From: Schizochytrium sp. TIO01
Taxonomy: Eukaryota > Sar > Bigyra > Thraustochytrida > Thraustochytriidae
Assembly: GCA_004764695.1 (NCBI GenBank)
Contig: SMSO01000032.1
Span: 1,200,501-1,264,500 of the forward strand
Reading direction: 5' to 3'
DNA length: 64,000 bases
Program-made: the position numbers and the translations under genes
In this document: one piece after another, positions 25,323 through 36,047 of the stretch
How the letters are laid out: each line of letters starts with the position of its first letter
Numbering within the stretch: the first letter of the stretch is position 1
Notes under the pieces: model-generated
The model's database searches: none
Seen by the model: the letters and a program-made list of their open reading frames with translations, nothing else
What the model was told of the DNA's origin: nothing

Positions 25323-27468
25323 ACTTGCCCAGGCTTGCTTACGAGGACGACTTCTTCATGCACACCAGCCAACGCTTTATACCTACGGACAGGTTTTCAG
25401 GATGCGATTCCAAGAAGAAGCTTTGCAATCATAGCTCTGTCCTTGCTACGAAGTTGAACTTGATGCTTTCATGGTTCGTTTTGCTCGATCTGGGCGTTTT
25501 CCCTCCACTGTCTCTGTTTCCACTGCCTCATAAAGCGTACTAATTTCTCCCGCAGCGTACCTCCTATCGTGCATCAGAACACAGCTCTTTCGCTTATATT
25601 AAGGAAGAATTTGTATGCTCCACTGAAGTTGTGCCCTCTTACACAATATGTATTGTCTTTCCAGGTTAGAGCAGTGTGGGGTGTGGTCTAATGTGGAAAC
25701 CTGCCAAGCATAGCAAAATGTCCCACAGCTGCAAAGCACGTGCACACTCCCACGTGCCATTAATTATTCCTCGAGGTTGTTGTTTTCCAGTTAATCGAAG
25801 AGCATATCGCTCAGAGACAGTGGCAAGGTTCACCTTTGCAGCAAGAGCCAAGAACCTGCAATCCCCTTCTTCAAGTTCTGCTCCAAGAAGCCCTTTTCTC
25901 TGCTTTCAGGGACCTTCGAGGGCGCTGGGAGCCGGCTCACACCCATCGCAAACGTGTGTACGACGCCCGCCTCACTCTACGAGGAGCGGGCGGAGCCGAA
26001 CAGCCTTCATTAAGCTCCATCGATGGGTGCTCTTTTGTCCCAACGAGTATGACTTAAAGATGACAGACATCAAAGTATCAAATTGTAAAGCTGGCCCAGT
26101 TCTTGCTTGCTTAGGCAGGTGCCAAACTTTTTTGCAACAGGTTATACGCACGCTTCTTCTGTTTAAGAAGAGGGATCCTGAGACCACCATCGTCAACAGA
26201 GCTGTTGTTTACGAAGGCTCAGGACATGAAAGTTGATTCCATTCCATCTCTCTTTGAGGGAAGAGCGCAAATATTTTTATTTCCTCCTGCTTAGGAAGTA
26301 GTGTAGATACTGATAGTAAAGACAATAGGAGTAATCGTTATAGACGCTCAGATGCAAAAATTGATAGGCAGTGCTAGGGCCACCCTACTAATAAGCCTAG
26401 CACACTCACTTCATCCTATGAGTTGACTACTATTTGGGGGAATGGTAATGAGAATGAAAGCAACAAAAACTTGGACAACTTGGACCGAAATTCGTCTGTT
26501 GTCGAAAAATCGAACATCATATTCCTCTGTTTCCAGGATTTCTGGACCAGAAAAAAACTATTTATGACCCCGAGTGGCTTTTGAAAGCAAACAGCACTCC
26601 GTTTGTTAGGTTAGCTTGGTTTCAAAGCGTAGTTTGTTGCTCAATTTAACAACTTATATGGGAGATTCAATTACCTATTTACTAGGCCCAGCTTAAAATA
26701 ATTTTTCATCTTCTTGTTAATTACTTAGTAATAGGAGGTAGTACTTTAGAAAGAAAATGGAATGACATTTTTGAGTGAATGACTCGCGCACTCCTGTTGT
26801 AGACTTCAACAGGTAACAAACAGCATTGGGAGCAAAGCCGCTCTAGTCCCTACCCGACAAAACTAGAAAGAGCTCCGGGCGTGGTGGTTGGCGCTACAGG
26901 AGCTCACGCAAACTGCAAACAGAAACACAGCGGCAGCGCAGCTTTCTAGGATTTTAGAGCTGGCCCGATTGCATTGTTAGGCACTCACGTGCCAAGTTTC
27001 CCTCCTTCACAGCCCACTCTACCTGCCTAGGAAAAGCAACACCCAAGGGGCGTGCAGTATCCCATCTGTTTAAGCATACAGCCTAAGGAGGTCTTGCAGC
27101 TATCGTGGAGTGGAATACCCCTTTCCTCTTATTTAACAACTGTTTGAAGCAGGCTCTGCGTGCACGTGCTGCCGCAAAACACGGTTTGACATAACTTGAG
27201 CGAGGGGGCCAGACCATAAACTATCTTCACGTGGGGAAAGACTGGCACGTTTACTTGGTCATTGAGCCAGAGAGAAGAACTCAATCTTGAGGAGTAGAAG
27301 TGCAGCTGATTGCTTCAAGAGACGGAGCAGAAGCTCAAACACCTGTACTGCAAGTTGATCAGTTTTCGCGAGACCAGTTTTAGTGCATTATCTTGAAAGG
27401 CTGATTGAACTTGCTTCTATCACAAACCAAAATCTTCTACAAGCACCCTCCGTCAGCTAAACCTAACG
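25323..27468. other. Spacer upstream of the receptor-like gene
   Basis: About 2.1 kb. An open frame at 25691–26236 (+) begins in frame only at an internal ATG, has no domain and mixed composition, and is not accepted. The last 200 bases are the leader of the 7TM gene. Confidence 0.5.
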
Positions 27469-28857
27469 ATGACGCTGGGCTGCCCTGACACATGCTCAGG
27501 ATATGAAAATTTCAGGTGTATATGTCCAGATGGATGCTCAGGGTATGATAGTTTCACTCTGTATCGCGACTCCTGTCATGTGAATACAACTGCTCGACAC
27601 TCATTAGAGTATGTAACCTTTGTTCTCGCTATATTCGTGTTTCTTATGAGCACCTATTTGATGTTCCGCAATGCAGGCATTCGCGAAGATAAGTTTGCTT
27701 GGGTGCACCAGATTCAGCGTCGGCTTACCAAGCATGAAGGTATCGAGACTGACTCTACTCCAGATGACGCTCGCCTGAGCCAGATGTATGACTCATCATC
27801 CGATGATGTAAGGCGTAGTGGCCGCAGTGGCCCCGACACTGGGTTCTCTGGCAATACATCGCATTCGGGCCATTTGGCTCGACGTCTTCGAATGAATATC
27901 AATGCGCAACACCTTTTATCATTTTGGCTTTTGGTATTTATCAAAGTTTTTGCTATCTGCGTCATCATTGCGGAATCTGCACTGCTTTTCGGTACGAGTA
28001 GCTCTTGGGAAATCCCAGGACCGAAAAGGAATTTCCTCAGCTTTTTGTACGCCACTGCTACGTCAAGTCTCGTCATGAGTGGCCATATTGTTCTTTACAA
28101 GTGGTACGGTAGCTTGCCAAATATTCGGCACTACGGTAAGCTCTTTGGCATCAATACATTCTTGGTGAGGCATCCTGATGCTTTGAAATACATCATGCTA
28201 TCCTCAGGGTTTGTTACGGTTTTTCTGGTGTTTCTGTTTTTCCTCATTCTCCCTGTTTGTCGGCCTAATGAAATATACAGATGGAATGATGGAGGGTTTA
28301 GTACATTGGCAGTTTCTGCCATTCTTTGGGCTATTTACTTCACATTTTTAAGTTCCCTGCTACTTCGTGTATACCATGAGGCAAAGAAAACTGTTCTACG
28401 TCGCAAAACTGTTGGTTTCGGTTCGTTTGCTGGTGGACATGGATCTTTCGCATCGATTGCAATTGCAATGCCAAAGGGCCGCCATGCTGCAAATCCTCAG
28501 CATGTTAGCTCAGGTAGCTCGAATGGTACTGATCCGGATATTGTTTTGCGAAAGGAATTTGCGAGCATCCGCTTTACCCTCTATGGTACTCTGATTATGT
28601 CGATATTTGGTGTATGTATTGCGGCGATTCTTCTCATTGGATCTGTGGCTATTGAGGAGCTTCGCAGGAACCTCTATATCGCTTATGGAATGTTGAACAT
28701 ATTTGGTGAACTCGGAGCTGTTGGGCTCATGTACTTTGTTGTTTTCCGCACCAATCCTCGGTTTCGGGATTCTTCTGTTGATGCATCGGTGCCGTCCTCC
28801 TCTCCTCGCCCTTCTGGTGCGGGTGCGGGTACGGATGTGGGTGCGAACAACGTCTAG
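27469..28857 (+). CDS. Seven-transmembrane receptor-like protein, orphan
   Basis: A 462-residue intronless protein with seven hydrophobic helices at about residues 47–67, 148–170, 189–211, 240–262, 278–300, 368–392 and 402–427. The N-terminus (1–46) has no signal peptide but carries six cysteines in two copies of a CPD-x-CSGY-xx-F motif (5–15 and 19–29). The first loop (about 68–147) is long, charged and Ser-rich; the loop between helices five and six is also long and basic. The tail is Ser/Pro/Gly-rich. The layout suits a GPCR with an outside N-terminus, perhaps a distant relative of Dictyostelium-type or other protist receptors. No DRY or NPxxY motif is visible, so family and ligand are unknown. 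A transporter or other polytopic protein is possible. Confidence 0.75.
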   Translation: MTLGCPDTCSGYENFRCICPDGCSGYDSFTLYRDSCHVNTTARHSLEYVTFVLAIFVFLMSTYLMFRNAGIREDKFAWVHQIQRRLTKHEGIETDSTPDDARLSQMYDSSSDDVRRSGRSGPDTGFSGNTSHSGHLARRLRMNINAQHLLSFWLLVFIKVFAICVIIAESALLFGTSSSWEIPGPKRNFLSFLYATATSSLVMSGHIVLYKWYGSLPNIRHYGKLFGINTFLVRHPDALKYIMLSSGFVTVFLVFLFFLILPVCRPNEIYRWNDGGFSTLAVSAILWAIYFTFLSSLLLRVYHEAKKTVLRRKTVGFGSFAGGHGSFASIAIAMPKGRHAANPQHVSSGSSNGTDPDIVLRKEFASIRFTLYGTLIMSIFGVCIAAILLIGSVAIEELRRNLYIAYGMLNIFGELGAVGLMYFVVFRTNPRFRDSSVDASVPSSSPRPSGAGAGTDVGANNV

Positions 28858-30135
28858 AAGACCCCCCCCCCCAACACACAATCTTTATTTCTGTTTGAAA
28901 GAAGAAGTCCATATATTATAGAAAATTCATGGTGACGAAAGCCAATTTAATGTATTGGCTGGTCATCTTGGATGCTTAGAGTTGGTGGCGGCTCCAATTC
29001 CTTTTCAGAGACCGCAAATACGATTTAGAAAAGTGAAAGGACCCCTGTTGTTGCATGAATCTATATCGTTGTTTTCAGAGTGGCTATGAATGACAATGTT
29101 GGGATATATTTTTCATGCTGCCATCATCTCATCTTCAATCAATTTGTTATGTTTTAATTCACCCTCCTTTTCGTTTATAAGTAAAAATCTATTGTGATTC
29201 TTTTTGATAGTAGTATGTATGTATCTCTTTGTTTAAGAATCCTGCAATTCGCTTTGGAATATTGAACCAATTAAACGCTTGTAGAGTGCACAGAAACTCT
29301 TTCGACTTCGGTCATACCCCACCTCATTTACCATCATATGACTTCCATCTTGCTTGTGCATAGAATTGCTCTCCCACACCATGAATTTATCAGAGCCAGC
29401 ATAATTATCTTGTCTCTCGTGTAGAGTTCAGTTTTGTTCGCCAATTCTGGCCGCGCTTACCGCCCAATTGGCGTACAATACAGTAATCTCGTCTTCTTCC
29501 TCGCTGCGTATCTTACACAAATTTTCATGCACGAAATGTAGAGGGTCTTTGCAATCAATTCCTTTGTTATAAAAACACACACACAAAAAATTCAAGGGGG
29601 GCGCGCCGCGAATTAATCCCCACTGTCAGTTGATCTTGATGCAAACGACCACCATCAAATCGCACTTCTCGCCATGGCCAGTGTCCTCTCTGGAGCTTGC
29701 GAGTCCTCCTGCACTTCACGCAGGCTTTGCTTTTCTTGCTAACCTGAACTCTTAAAGGCTTCCAGCTTTGCATTTTCATCATAAAGATAAACAAGAAGGC
29801 ACTACCAGACAGTAGTTAATGCCTACCAAGGTTTCATTGATCAATCAGCAAGGTCAATTTCATGCTTCAACCATCCATCCTCGCGGCGGCGATGGTCACC
29901 GGCGCTTCGCTCCTTTGGATGCTCGCTCCTGACCTTGCAGGCATGTGCTCGAGCCTCACCAGCGCTAATGGTGACCCCAGGAAACGCCTCTGCTTCAAGC
30001 AAGATCGTCTTTGTGTTGGAATTTGCACGCTTCAAAGGCCCCTTTTGTGCATTACATTACATTGCATTACATTGCATCTCTTCACAAATCGCAGTGCTTC
30101 ATAAACTACAACTTTGCCACCACCATCATGACAAT

Positions 30136-30166
<31 letters not shown>

Positions 30167-31259
30167 AGCCAATGGCTGACCCAGCGAGGCCTCGAACGAG
30201 GTCCACCTCACGAGGGCGGCGATCAGCGACGCACGCGCAGGTCCAGGCTCGCTGGCGGAAGCTCGATTTGTTTGTTTGTCGAGTCCTCCAAGAACGACGA
30301 TCGGTATCGAATGAGAGAAAGAAAGTGATGAACGATGAGAGAACGATACATACATTCATACATAAATGCATACACAAATACACATAAATGCGTACATTAA
30401 ACACACATAAATAAATAAACAAACAACACATAAATACATATATACATATACATACAGATCCGAATGAAAACTTGTTTATGAAAACAACTAAAAACAAACA
30501 AACTTAACAGAGATTCATTGCGCAGTGAAGAATGCTCAAGTTCTGCGATTTTAGCTCATGACGAGATGGAGGCAACGCGGATGCATTCGGTTGTCTTGCG
30601 AGGCCGCTCCCACCCCTGCGGAGAGCGTTTGAGCAGGGCCCGACGGAGGGAGCGAGGCTCAGCTGGAGGTGAAGAATAGATAGATAGTGCTCAGTCAGCC
30701 AGAAGGCGCGAATGTAGCAGGCGCAAGTTTCACGACAACTTTGCGCTCTCGAGAGCTAGCGCATCGAAGGAGAGGGAGTCAAAACCGAAACAGTGGCGCG
30801 GGAGCAAAGCTAGGCAGGTAGGTACCTGCGGTTTGGGATGGTGGATTGTCAAATGAAACTTTCTTCAGGAATCGCCCTGGGAGTCGATGATGGAGGTTGG
30901 CGCGTGAGCAGAAAAGATACGAATGAATGTGTTGAATTTCTACCTTTTTCAGACGAATAAAATGAAAAGTGCATGGAGGTATAGTGAGTGCTTATGCTTA
31001 AATGTAGGAGTGGGTTTCCTTCTTTCTTCCAGCTTTTGTTGGCAATTCATTCAGGAAAGATGATCATTTGGATCATTTCTTGTGGAGAGTAAGTACTTGG
31101 GGATTGCAAATGAGACCTGGAGAAGCTGCAAACCCAAAACGCCGAGTTGGTGCTCGACACTACTGCAAAGCACGACGCTGAAGAGGAGGGCGCTGTTGAA
31201 AGGTTTTCTGTGTTGAATCAGCAAGTAGCCGCAAAGCAAACTTGAGTCTATTAGGCAAG
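28858..31259. other. Spacer with simple repeats
   Basis: Begins with a C run just after the 7TM stop. It includes a degenerate CATTA/CATTG array (about 30049–30079) and CAT/CAG triplets (about 30125–30170). An AGGTACCT palindrome lies at 30820–30827. The leader of the first metacaspase occupies the last 200 bases. Open frames here are repeat translations. Confidence 0.5.
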
Positions 31260-32462
31260 ATGAACTTTCTTCGCAAGGCCGCAGACAGGATGGAGCAAGC
31301 TCAAGAGAAGTTTGAGGAGCTGAAGATCAGCTCTAAGGACAACAACGATGGCAACAAGGATGTCACCGTCGATGGACAGAACATGTCCGACTCTGAGTAC
31401 GCTGGCAAGGTCGAGAAAACTATTCCTGCAATGGTCCGTATGATTTCTGGATGCCATGACACCCAGACGAGCGCGGATGTTTCCAACACTGCTTCCTTCG
31501 AGTTGCCCGAGGAGACCGGACCTGGCGGTGCTGGCGGTGCTGCTACTAACTCACTTCTTGCCGCTCTCGAGCGCAATGGCAGCACAGACATGACATGGGT
31601 CGATCTTCTCGAGTCTATGCGCAAGATCCTTAGCGAGAAGGGATATTCCCAGATTCCTCAGCTTTCGGCCTCGCGCAAACTCGATGTGGCAAGCGATAAG
31701 TTCCAGCTCATCAACCCTGAAGAGACTTCCAGCAGCCAGCGGAAGGCCCTTCTTGTGGGAATCAACTATGTGGGCCAGAAAGGCGAGCTCAGTGGATGCC
31801 ACAATGATGTCATCTCTATGAAGCGGTTTCTTATTAAGGAAGGCTTTGACGAGAGCAACATTCGCGTGCTCCTTGACGACGGTGAGGCTGAGAACCCCAC
31901 GGCAGAGAATATCATGAAGGGCTTTGACTGGCTCACTGAAAACAACTCTAAGGGTGACTCTCTCTTCTTTCACTACTCCGGCCACGGAGGCTACGTTGCT
32001 GATGATAATGGCGATGAAGCTGATGGTCGCGACGAAACCATTGTCCCCGTTGACTATCAGTCTGCAGGGCAGATCCGTGATGACCTTATCTTCAAGGAGC
32101 TCGTGCTCCCCGTTGACGAAGGCATTATGCTTTCTTGCCTCATGGACTGCTGCCACTCTGGTACCGTGCTCGACTTGCCTTACATGATCAAGGCGTCTTC
32201 TGAGCTCGACAGCAGCGCCCAGATGGAGGCCAACCCGGGCTTCAGTTTCAAGCGTCTCTTTGCACTTGCTGTCAAGATGTACGAGATGAAGCAGTCTGGC
32301 GCCAGCAACACCGACATGGCTAAGGCTGCCGGTACCGAAATTCTTCCCATGTTTGCGGGAGCCAACAAAACCTCCGGTGGTCTTGGTAACCTCATGTCAT
32401 TTGCTGCTAGTATGGCTGGTAAGAACAGCAGCGGTGGTAAGCTTCCTTCGCTCCCTTTTTAA
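31260..32462 (+). CDS. Type III (permuted) metacaspase, copy 1
   Basis: A 400-residue intronless cysteine protease. The frame opens at a TTG 18 bases upstream; the first ATG is used. The p10-like part comes first: residues 54–75 (IPAMVRMISGCHDTQTSADV), the GGAATNSLLAAL stretch and a YSQIPQLSASR motif near 129–139. The p20 part follows at about 161–320, with KALLVGINYVG, the catalytic His in HYSGHGG (His242) and the catalytic Cys in DCCHSG (Cys298). p10 before p20 is the defining order of type III metacaspases, which are calcium-dependent and cleave after Arg/Lys. A C-terminal tail of about 80 residues is helical then Gly/Ser-rich. The protein is probably cytosolic. Related to the gene at 36.0–37.3 kb. 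Confidence 0.93.
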   Translation: MNFLRKAADRMEQAQEKFEELKISSKDNNDGNKDVTVDGQNMSDSEYAGKVEKTIPAMVRMISGCHDTQTSADVSNTASFELPEETGPGGAGGAATNSLLAALERNGSTDMTWVDLLESMRKILSEKGYSQIPQLSASRKLDVASDKFQLINPEETSSSQRKALLVGINYVGQKGELSGCHNDVISMKRFLIKEGFDESNIRVLLDDGEAENPTAENIMKGFDWLTENNSKGDSLFFHYSGHGGYVADDNGDEADGRDETIVPVDYQSAGQIRDDLIFKELVLPVDEGIMLSCLMDCCHSGTVLDLPYMIKASSELDSSAQMEANPGFSFKRLFALAVKMYEMKQSGASNTDMAKAAGTEILPMFAGANKTSGGLGNLMSFAASMAGKNSSGGKLPSLPF

Positions 32463-33801
32463 GCAAGGGCGTGTAAACACCACACAAACTCCTCTTGAAA
32501 TAATACTTTTGTATGCCTCCTGCCTTATCCTTGGGCATTTAAAAAAAAAAACATGACTCAGCGAGAAAATGCAACATGTAGCAGTATTTCATGCATGATG
32601 CAAGCTTTCTGTAAATGGATTGCTGAATGAGTCTGTTTATCAACGGTCTCTTTTTCTTCTACTGCATACGCGAATTTGGATATCATTGGCTCCTACTCTT
32701 GCGATTCCTTGAACACCAATCAAATGCATTCCCTCACATTTTCTCTCCATGGTCGCACAACCAAATTAACTAGTAATGAATGAATTCATGAATCTTGATG
32801 TTCCTGCAATTCTACAATGAAGTCTTCTTGAAATCATATCCATATCACCATCACCACTTTTACACTGTTTCTATGCTACGAACTTCATTTCGTCTCTGGG
32901 AAAGCCTTTATATAACACGGCCTTTGCACCTGCCGACAAGTCAAATTCTCGTCCTCTCGAGCTTCACAGCTCACTTTGCCTACTAATCCTAGTCCTCATA
33001 CATTGTACCTATAGTTCTACTCAGCACCTCTGGATGCCAACAACGTTTGTAAATAAATCACCACAATCAGGCGAGTTACTGCCACTGATACATCATGATA
33101 TCGCAAAAGACGCCAAAACAATAAGTCTGGCGAGCAACTTGAACAAAGTGCTGAAGAATGTGGAAGACTTTTATTCACTGGGAAGAAGAAGATGTGAAAG
33201 AAAGCAGCATTACCTAGGATCTCATAGCAGTAGGTACCTAGGTTCTAGCAAACGAAGTAACTCTTTGGAACGGAGAACTAATTCCGAGCGAAGGTATCAC
33301 AAGCATATGATAACAGCTAACTAGATACCTAGGTAGGACCTGGCTAATAAGAAAGAAAATATAAAAAGTTGGTAAGAATGAAACAGATAACAGATAGGTA
33401 CTCTAGAGGCTCGCTAAACAAAGAAGAAGTATGTGCAGACTCTTTAGAGAGGTAAAGCGCAATATCGGCCGGCGAGGGATCAGCAGAGCGGTCCTCGCCA
33501 CGCCTCTGGAGGCTGCGGAGCTACAAAGCATTTGAGAACAGTGCTCGGTGTTCTGGATCGGCTCGGGCTCTTAGCTCAAGGCAGGAGAACGTGGAAATAT
33601 TTTAGAGGTACTTACTAGTCTCAGGACGGTCAAAGCGAAGACAATTTGGCGCTAAAACCTTGTGTTCGTCCGAACTCAGACACGTGGTGGAACGGTTTCT
33701 ACGATCAAAAGAATCAAAAGAGAACAGAAAACTGCTCGACTCCAGTTTGAAGCTGCTTTGGGGGTTGCACTTATTAACTTTGATTGCAAGATCTACGTCT
33801 C
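32463..33801. other. Spacer
   Basis: AT-rich 3' flank of metacaspase 1 and promoter side of the EF-hand gene. An ATG-started open frame at 33034–33324 (+) has no recognised domain. A cluster of the palindromes AGGTACCT and ACCTAGGT lies at 33231–33334. Confidence 0.5.
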
Positions 33802-35481
33802 ATGGGACTTCGACCATCAAAACCCGTGGTAACACGCGGCGTAGCACAAGAAAGGCTTTTGCGAACATATGGTCTCTCTGCAGAACATGTGGAAGCCTTC
33901 TTCTGGGTCCTTGCTCGCCGCCAAGCACATACAAACCTAAGTTTAGCTTCTCCAGAAACGCTTTCATTGGAAAGCTCTCAAGTGATTACTTCTCCAATGG
34001 ATCCCGCATCGAATTCTGATGTGAACCCCACGACTCTGGTAGAGAACAATTTAACAAAAAAGTCACTGACAGTGGACGTAATAGCAGCAAATTCCTCAGA
34101 TATGGGTACTCCTTTAAATGTAGGTCCGGTAGAGATAGATGCGACAAGTACAATCAATGTAAACAATAGCATCACTCCACGCACTTCTGATAGTACCGCG
34201 ATTACAGGCATAGAAGCAGAGGCGGGCCCCCTAGATAACATTAACTCGAATGGGCTTCTGTCCACTGTCCAGATGAACACCCCTGGGGAAGCAGAGATGC
34301 AAATGACTAGATCACCTAGCCTACAGGATATGGAATTATCATCTACGACCTCATGGTCAACTGAAGCAATGGCAAGTTTAGATAATTCAGGCCCTGTAAA
34401 GGATGGTGTTGCGGGGCTTGCTGTTCCACCTAGTTTAGATTATCCTTCTACAGCCCAGGCTGATCCAAGTATGCCACCGCCACGACGTAAACATAGTCGT
34501 TCAGGGGCGAACTCTATGAATATTAACCCGAGTAGCCTCAGCCCACTTAGTGGTCACGGTAGTAGTGGCGGAAACGGGGAGAACGGTAGTAGTGGTGGCG
34601 GCGCTAATGGTAGCAATTCAAGTCCGCACACAAGGAGTTTTTCTGCTGGAAGCGCTCTCGCGCGCAATGGTTCAGCACGGCAGCTTTCACAGGCCCAAGG
34701 CAGCGCTTGGCGAACTCGCTTAGACCGAGTGTCTCCTGAGGCTTTTCGTGAAGAAGTTCGCGCTGTGGAACCATTCTTTAGGCTTGGCCATGTAGCCTCG
34801 GATCGTCTATTTGAGGTTCTCGGAAGCGATGGTGAAGGCCTTACGCTGGATCAGTTCTTCTGTGCATTATATTTGTTTATGTGTCCTCGAGAGGAGGAAA
34901 CGTACCGTTTATTGTTCAATATGTTTGATTTAAGCGGGAGTAATTTTATTCGTAAGGAGCGTTTCCGTGTAATGGCCAGCGAGGTGGCGAAAGGTAATTT
35001 GGATGTTCTTCCAGAGAGTTTTGATGAGGATTTTGCTACCCTTGTCAAAATTATTGGCGATACTGGTATGTTACTATATGATCAGAACAGAGATGGTAAG
35101 CTATCGTTTGATGAATGGTGTCAGTATGCTCGGGATGATGAATCCATCAGCGCTTGTCTCCATGCAGTCCCAGAGTGCAAAGGTGCAACACAGGCTGCAC
35201 TCGTTGCCCGCATTATGGCATGTCGTCACCTATTAGCAATCAAGAGTCCAAACGCCGAAGCACGCAAGTCTTCTGTTGAAAAGCGGGTTGAGTCACCCAA
35301 AACCGCATCTGTTATCAATTCAACGTCTAATGGTCTAGGTTTGCGCATTATTCCACCTATCATGTCTGGTCAGACGAATGCTACGCATGCAGGAAGTGCC
35401 TTAGGTGCAGACTCGAGTGCCAAACCTTCTGGATCCTCTCCAAAGTCTCGAGGCTTACGACGGAAGATCATTCGTTCATGA
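33802..35481 (+). CDS. EF-hand protein with long disordered linker
   Basis: About 559 residues, intronless. The frame opens at a TTG; the first ATG (33802) gives MGLRPSK, which fits an N-myristoylation signal (Gly2, Ser6). A short helical segment follows (about 12–42, ending in FFWVLARRQ). Residues 45–300 are a Ser/Thr/Asn/Gly-rich linker with no visible domain. About 310–465 is an EF-hand module: a degenerate loop near 375 (DLSGSNFIR) and a canonical one, DQNRDGKLSFDE, at 427–438 with the acidic residues needed for calcium. The arrangement resembles calcineurin-B/neuronal calcium sensor proteins, but the linker is unusual. It should be a calcium sensor, possibly at membranes. It lies between the two metacaspase genes and converges on the second. 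Confidence 0.85.
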   Translation: MGLRPSKPVVTRGVAQERLLRTYGLSAEHVEAFFWVLARRQAHTNLSLASPETLSLESSQVITSPMDPASNSDVNPTTLVENNLTKKSLTVDVIAANSSDMGTPLNVGPVEIDATSTINVNNSITPRTSDSTAITGIEAEAGPLDNINSNGLLSTVQMNTPGEAEMQMTRSPSLQDMELSSTTSWSTEAMASLDNSGPVKDGVAGLAVPPSLDYPSTAQADPSMPPPRRKHSRSGANSMNINPSSLSPLSGHGSSGGNGENGSSGGGANGSNSSPHTRSFSAGSALARNGSARQLSQAQGSAWRTRLDRVSPEAFREEVRAVEPFFRLGHVASDRLFEVLGSDGEGLTLDQFFCALYLFMCPREEETYRLLFNMFDLSGSNFIRKERFRVMASEVAKGNLDVLPESFDEDFATLVKIIGDTGMLLYDQNRDGKLSFDEWCQYARDDESISACLHAVPECKGATQAALVARIMACRHLLAIKSPNAEARKSSVEKRVESPKTASVINSTSNGLGLRIIPPIMSGQTNATHAGSALGADSSAKPSGSSPKSRGLRRKIIRS

Positions 35482-36047
35482 GAACCCCGGGCTTTGTTTT
35501 GATTATTTAAACTTCTCTAGCGCCTGTTTAAATTGTTCTAGGAGCGCGATTCCTTTGACAGTGAACAGTACATTGTAAACACTGTCCTAAACCTCAACTG
35601 CGCTTGGACACCTTAGGAATTGTTCGATCGAGAGTCCACGCTTTGTTCTTTCTTCCTTTAACTCCCTCTCTTTGAACAGAATATGTAAGCTATTATAAGG
35701 GGTAGGTCTACTTGAAATTCAATTGATAGAGATAAATGTGTCGAAGGTTATCATCACTCTGTCTGCTTCGGCTCAGCTCTGTTCTCTCATTATCCTCAAG
35801 ATCGCACATGTTGGGAACAATTTTCGAGACTATAAGACATATTTATTCACCCTTATTTTTATTTGTAGAATATTACCGTCTCGCTTTACCATGGTACATA
35901 TGTGATAACCAACCTCCTAAATAGTGCGAGGCGTCTAGTCTTTCTTCACTTGAAGGAAGGAAATGATCAGTTAATCTTTTAACTTATACCACTATAGCAA
36001 GATTACAAAGAATGAGCTAATTGATCGAATAGGATGGTATGCGACTA
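35482..36047. other. Convergent 3' spacer
   Basis: AT-rich DNA between the EF-hand gene (+) and metacaspase 2 (−). Nothing coding is seen. Confidence 0.55.

Noticed and set aside
25676-26236. 186-codon open frame (+)
   Set aside because: Starts at a GTG in the track sense, no domain, mixed composition; probably chance.
33034-33324. 96-codon frame with an ATG (+)
   Set aside because: No domain, contains the palindrome-rich spacer, and its basic Ser/Arg tail looks random.
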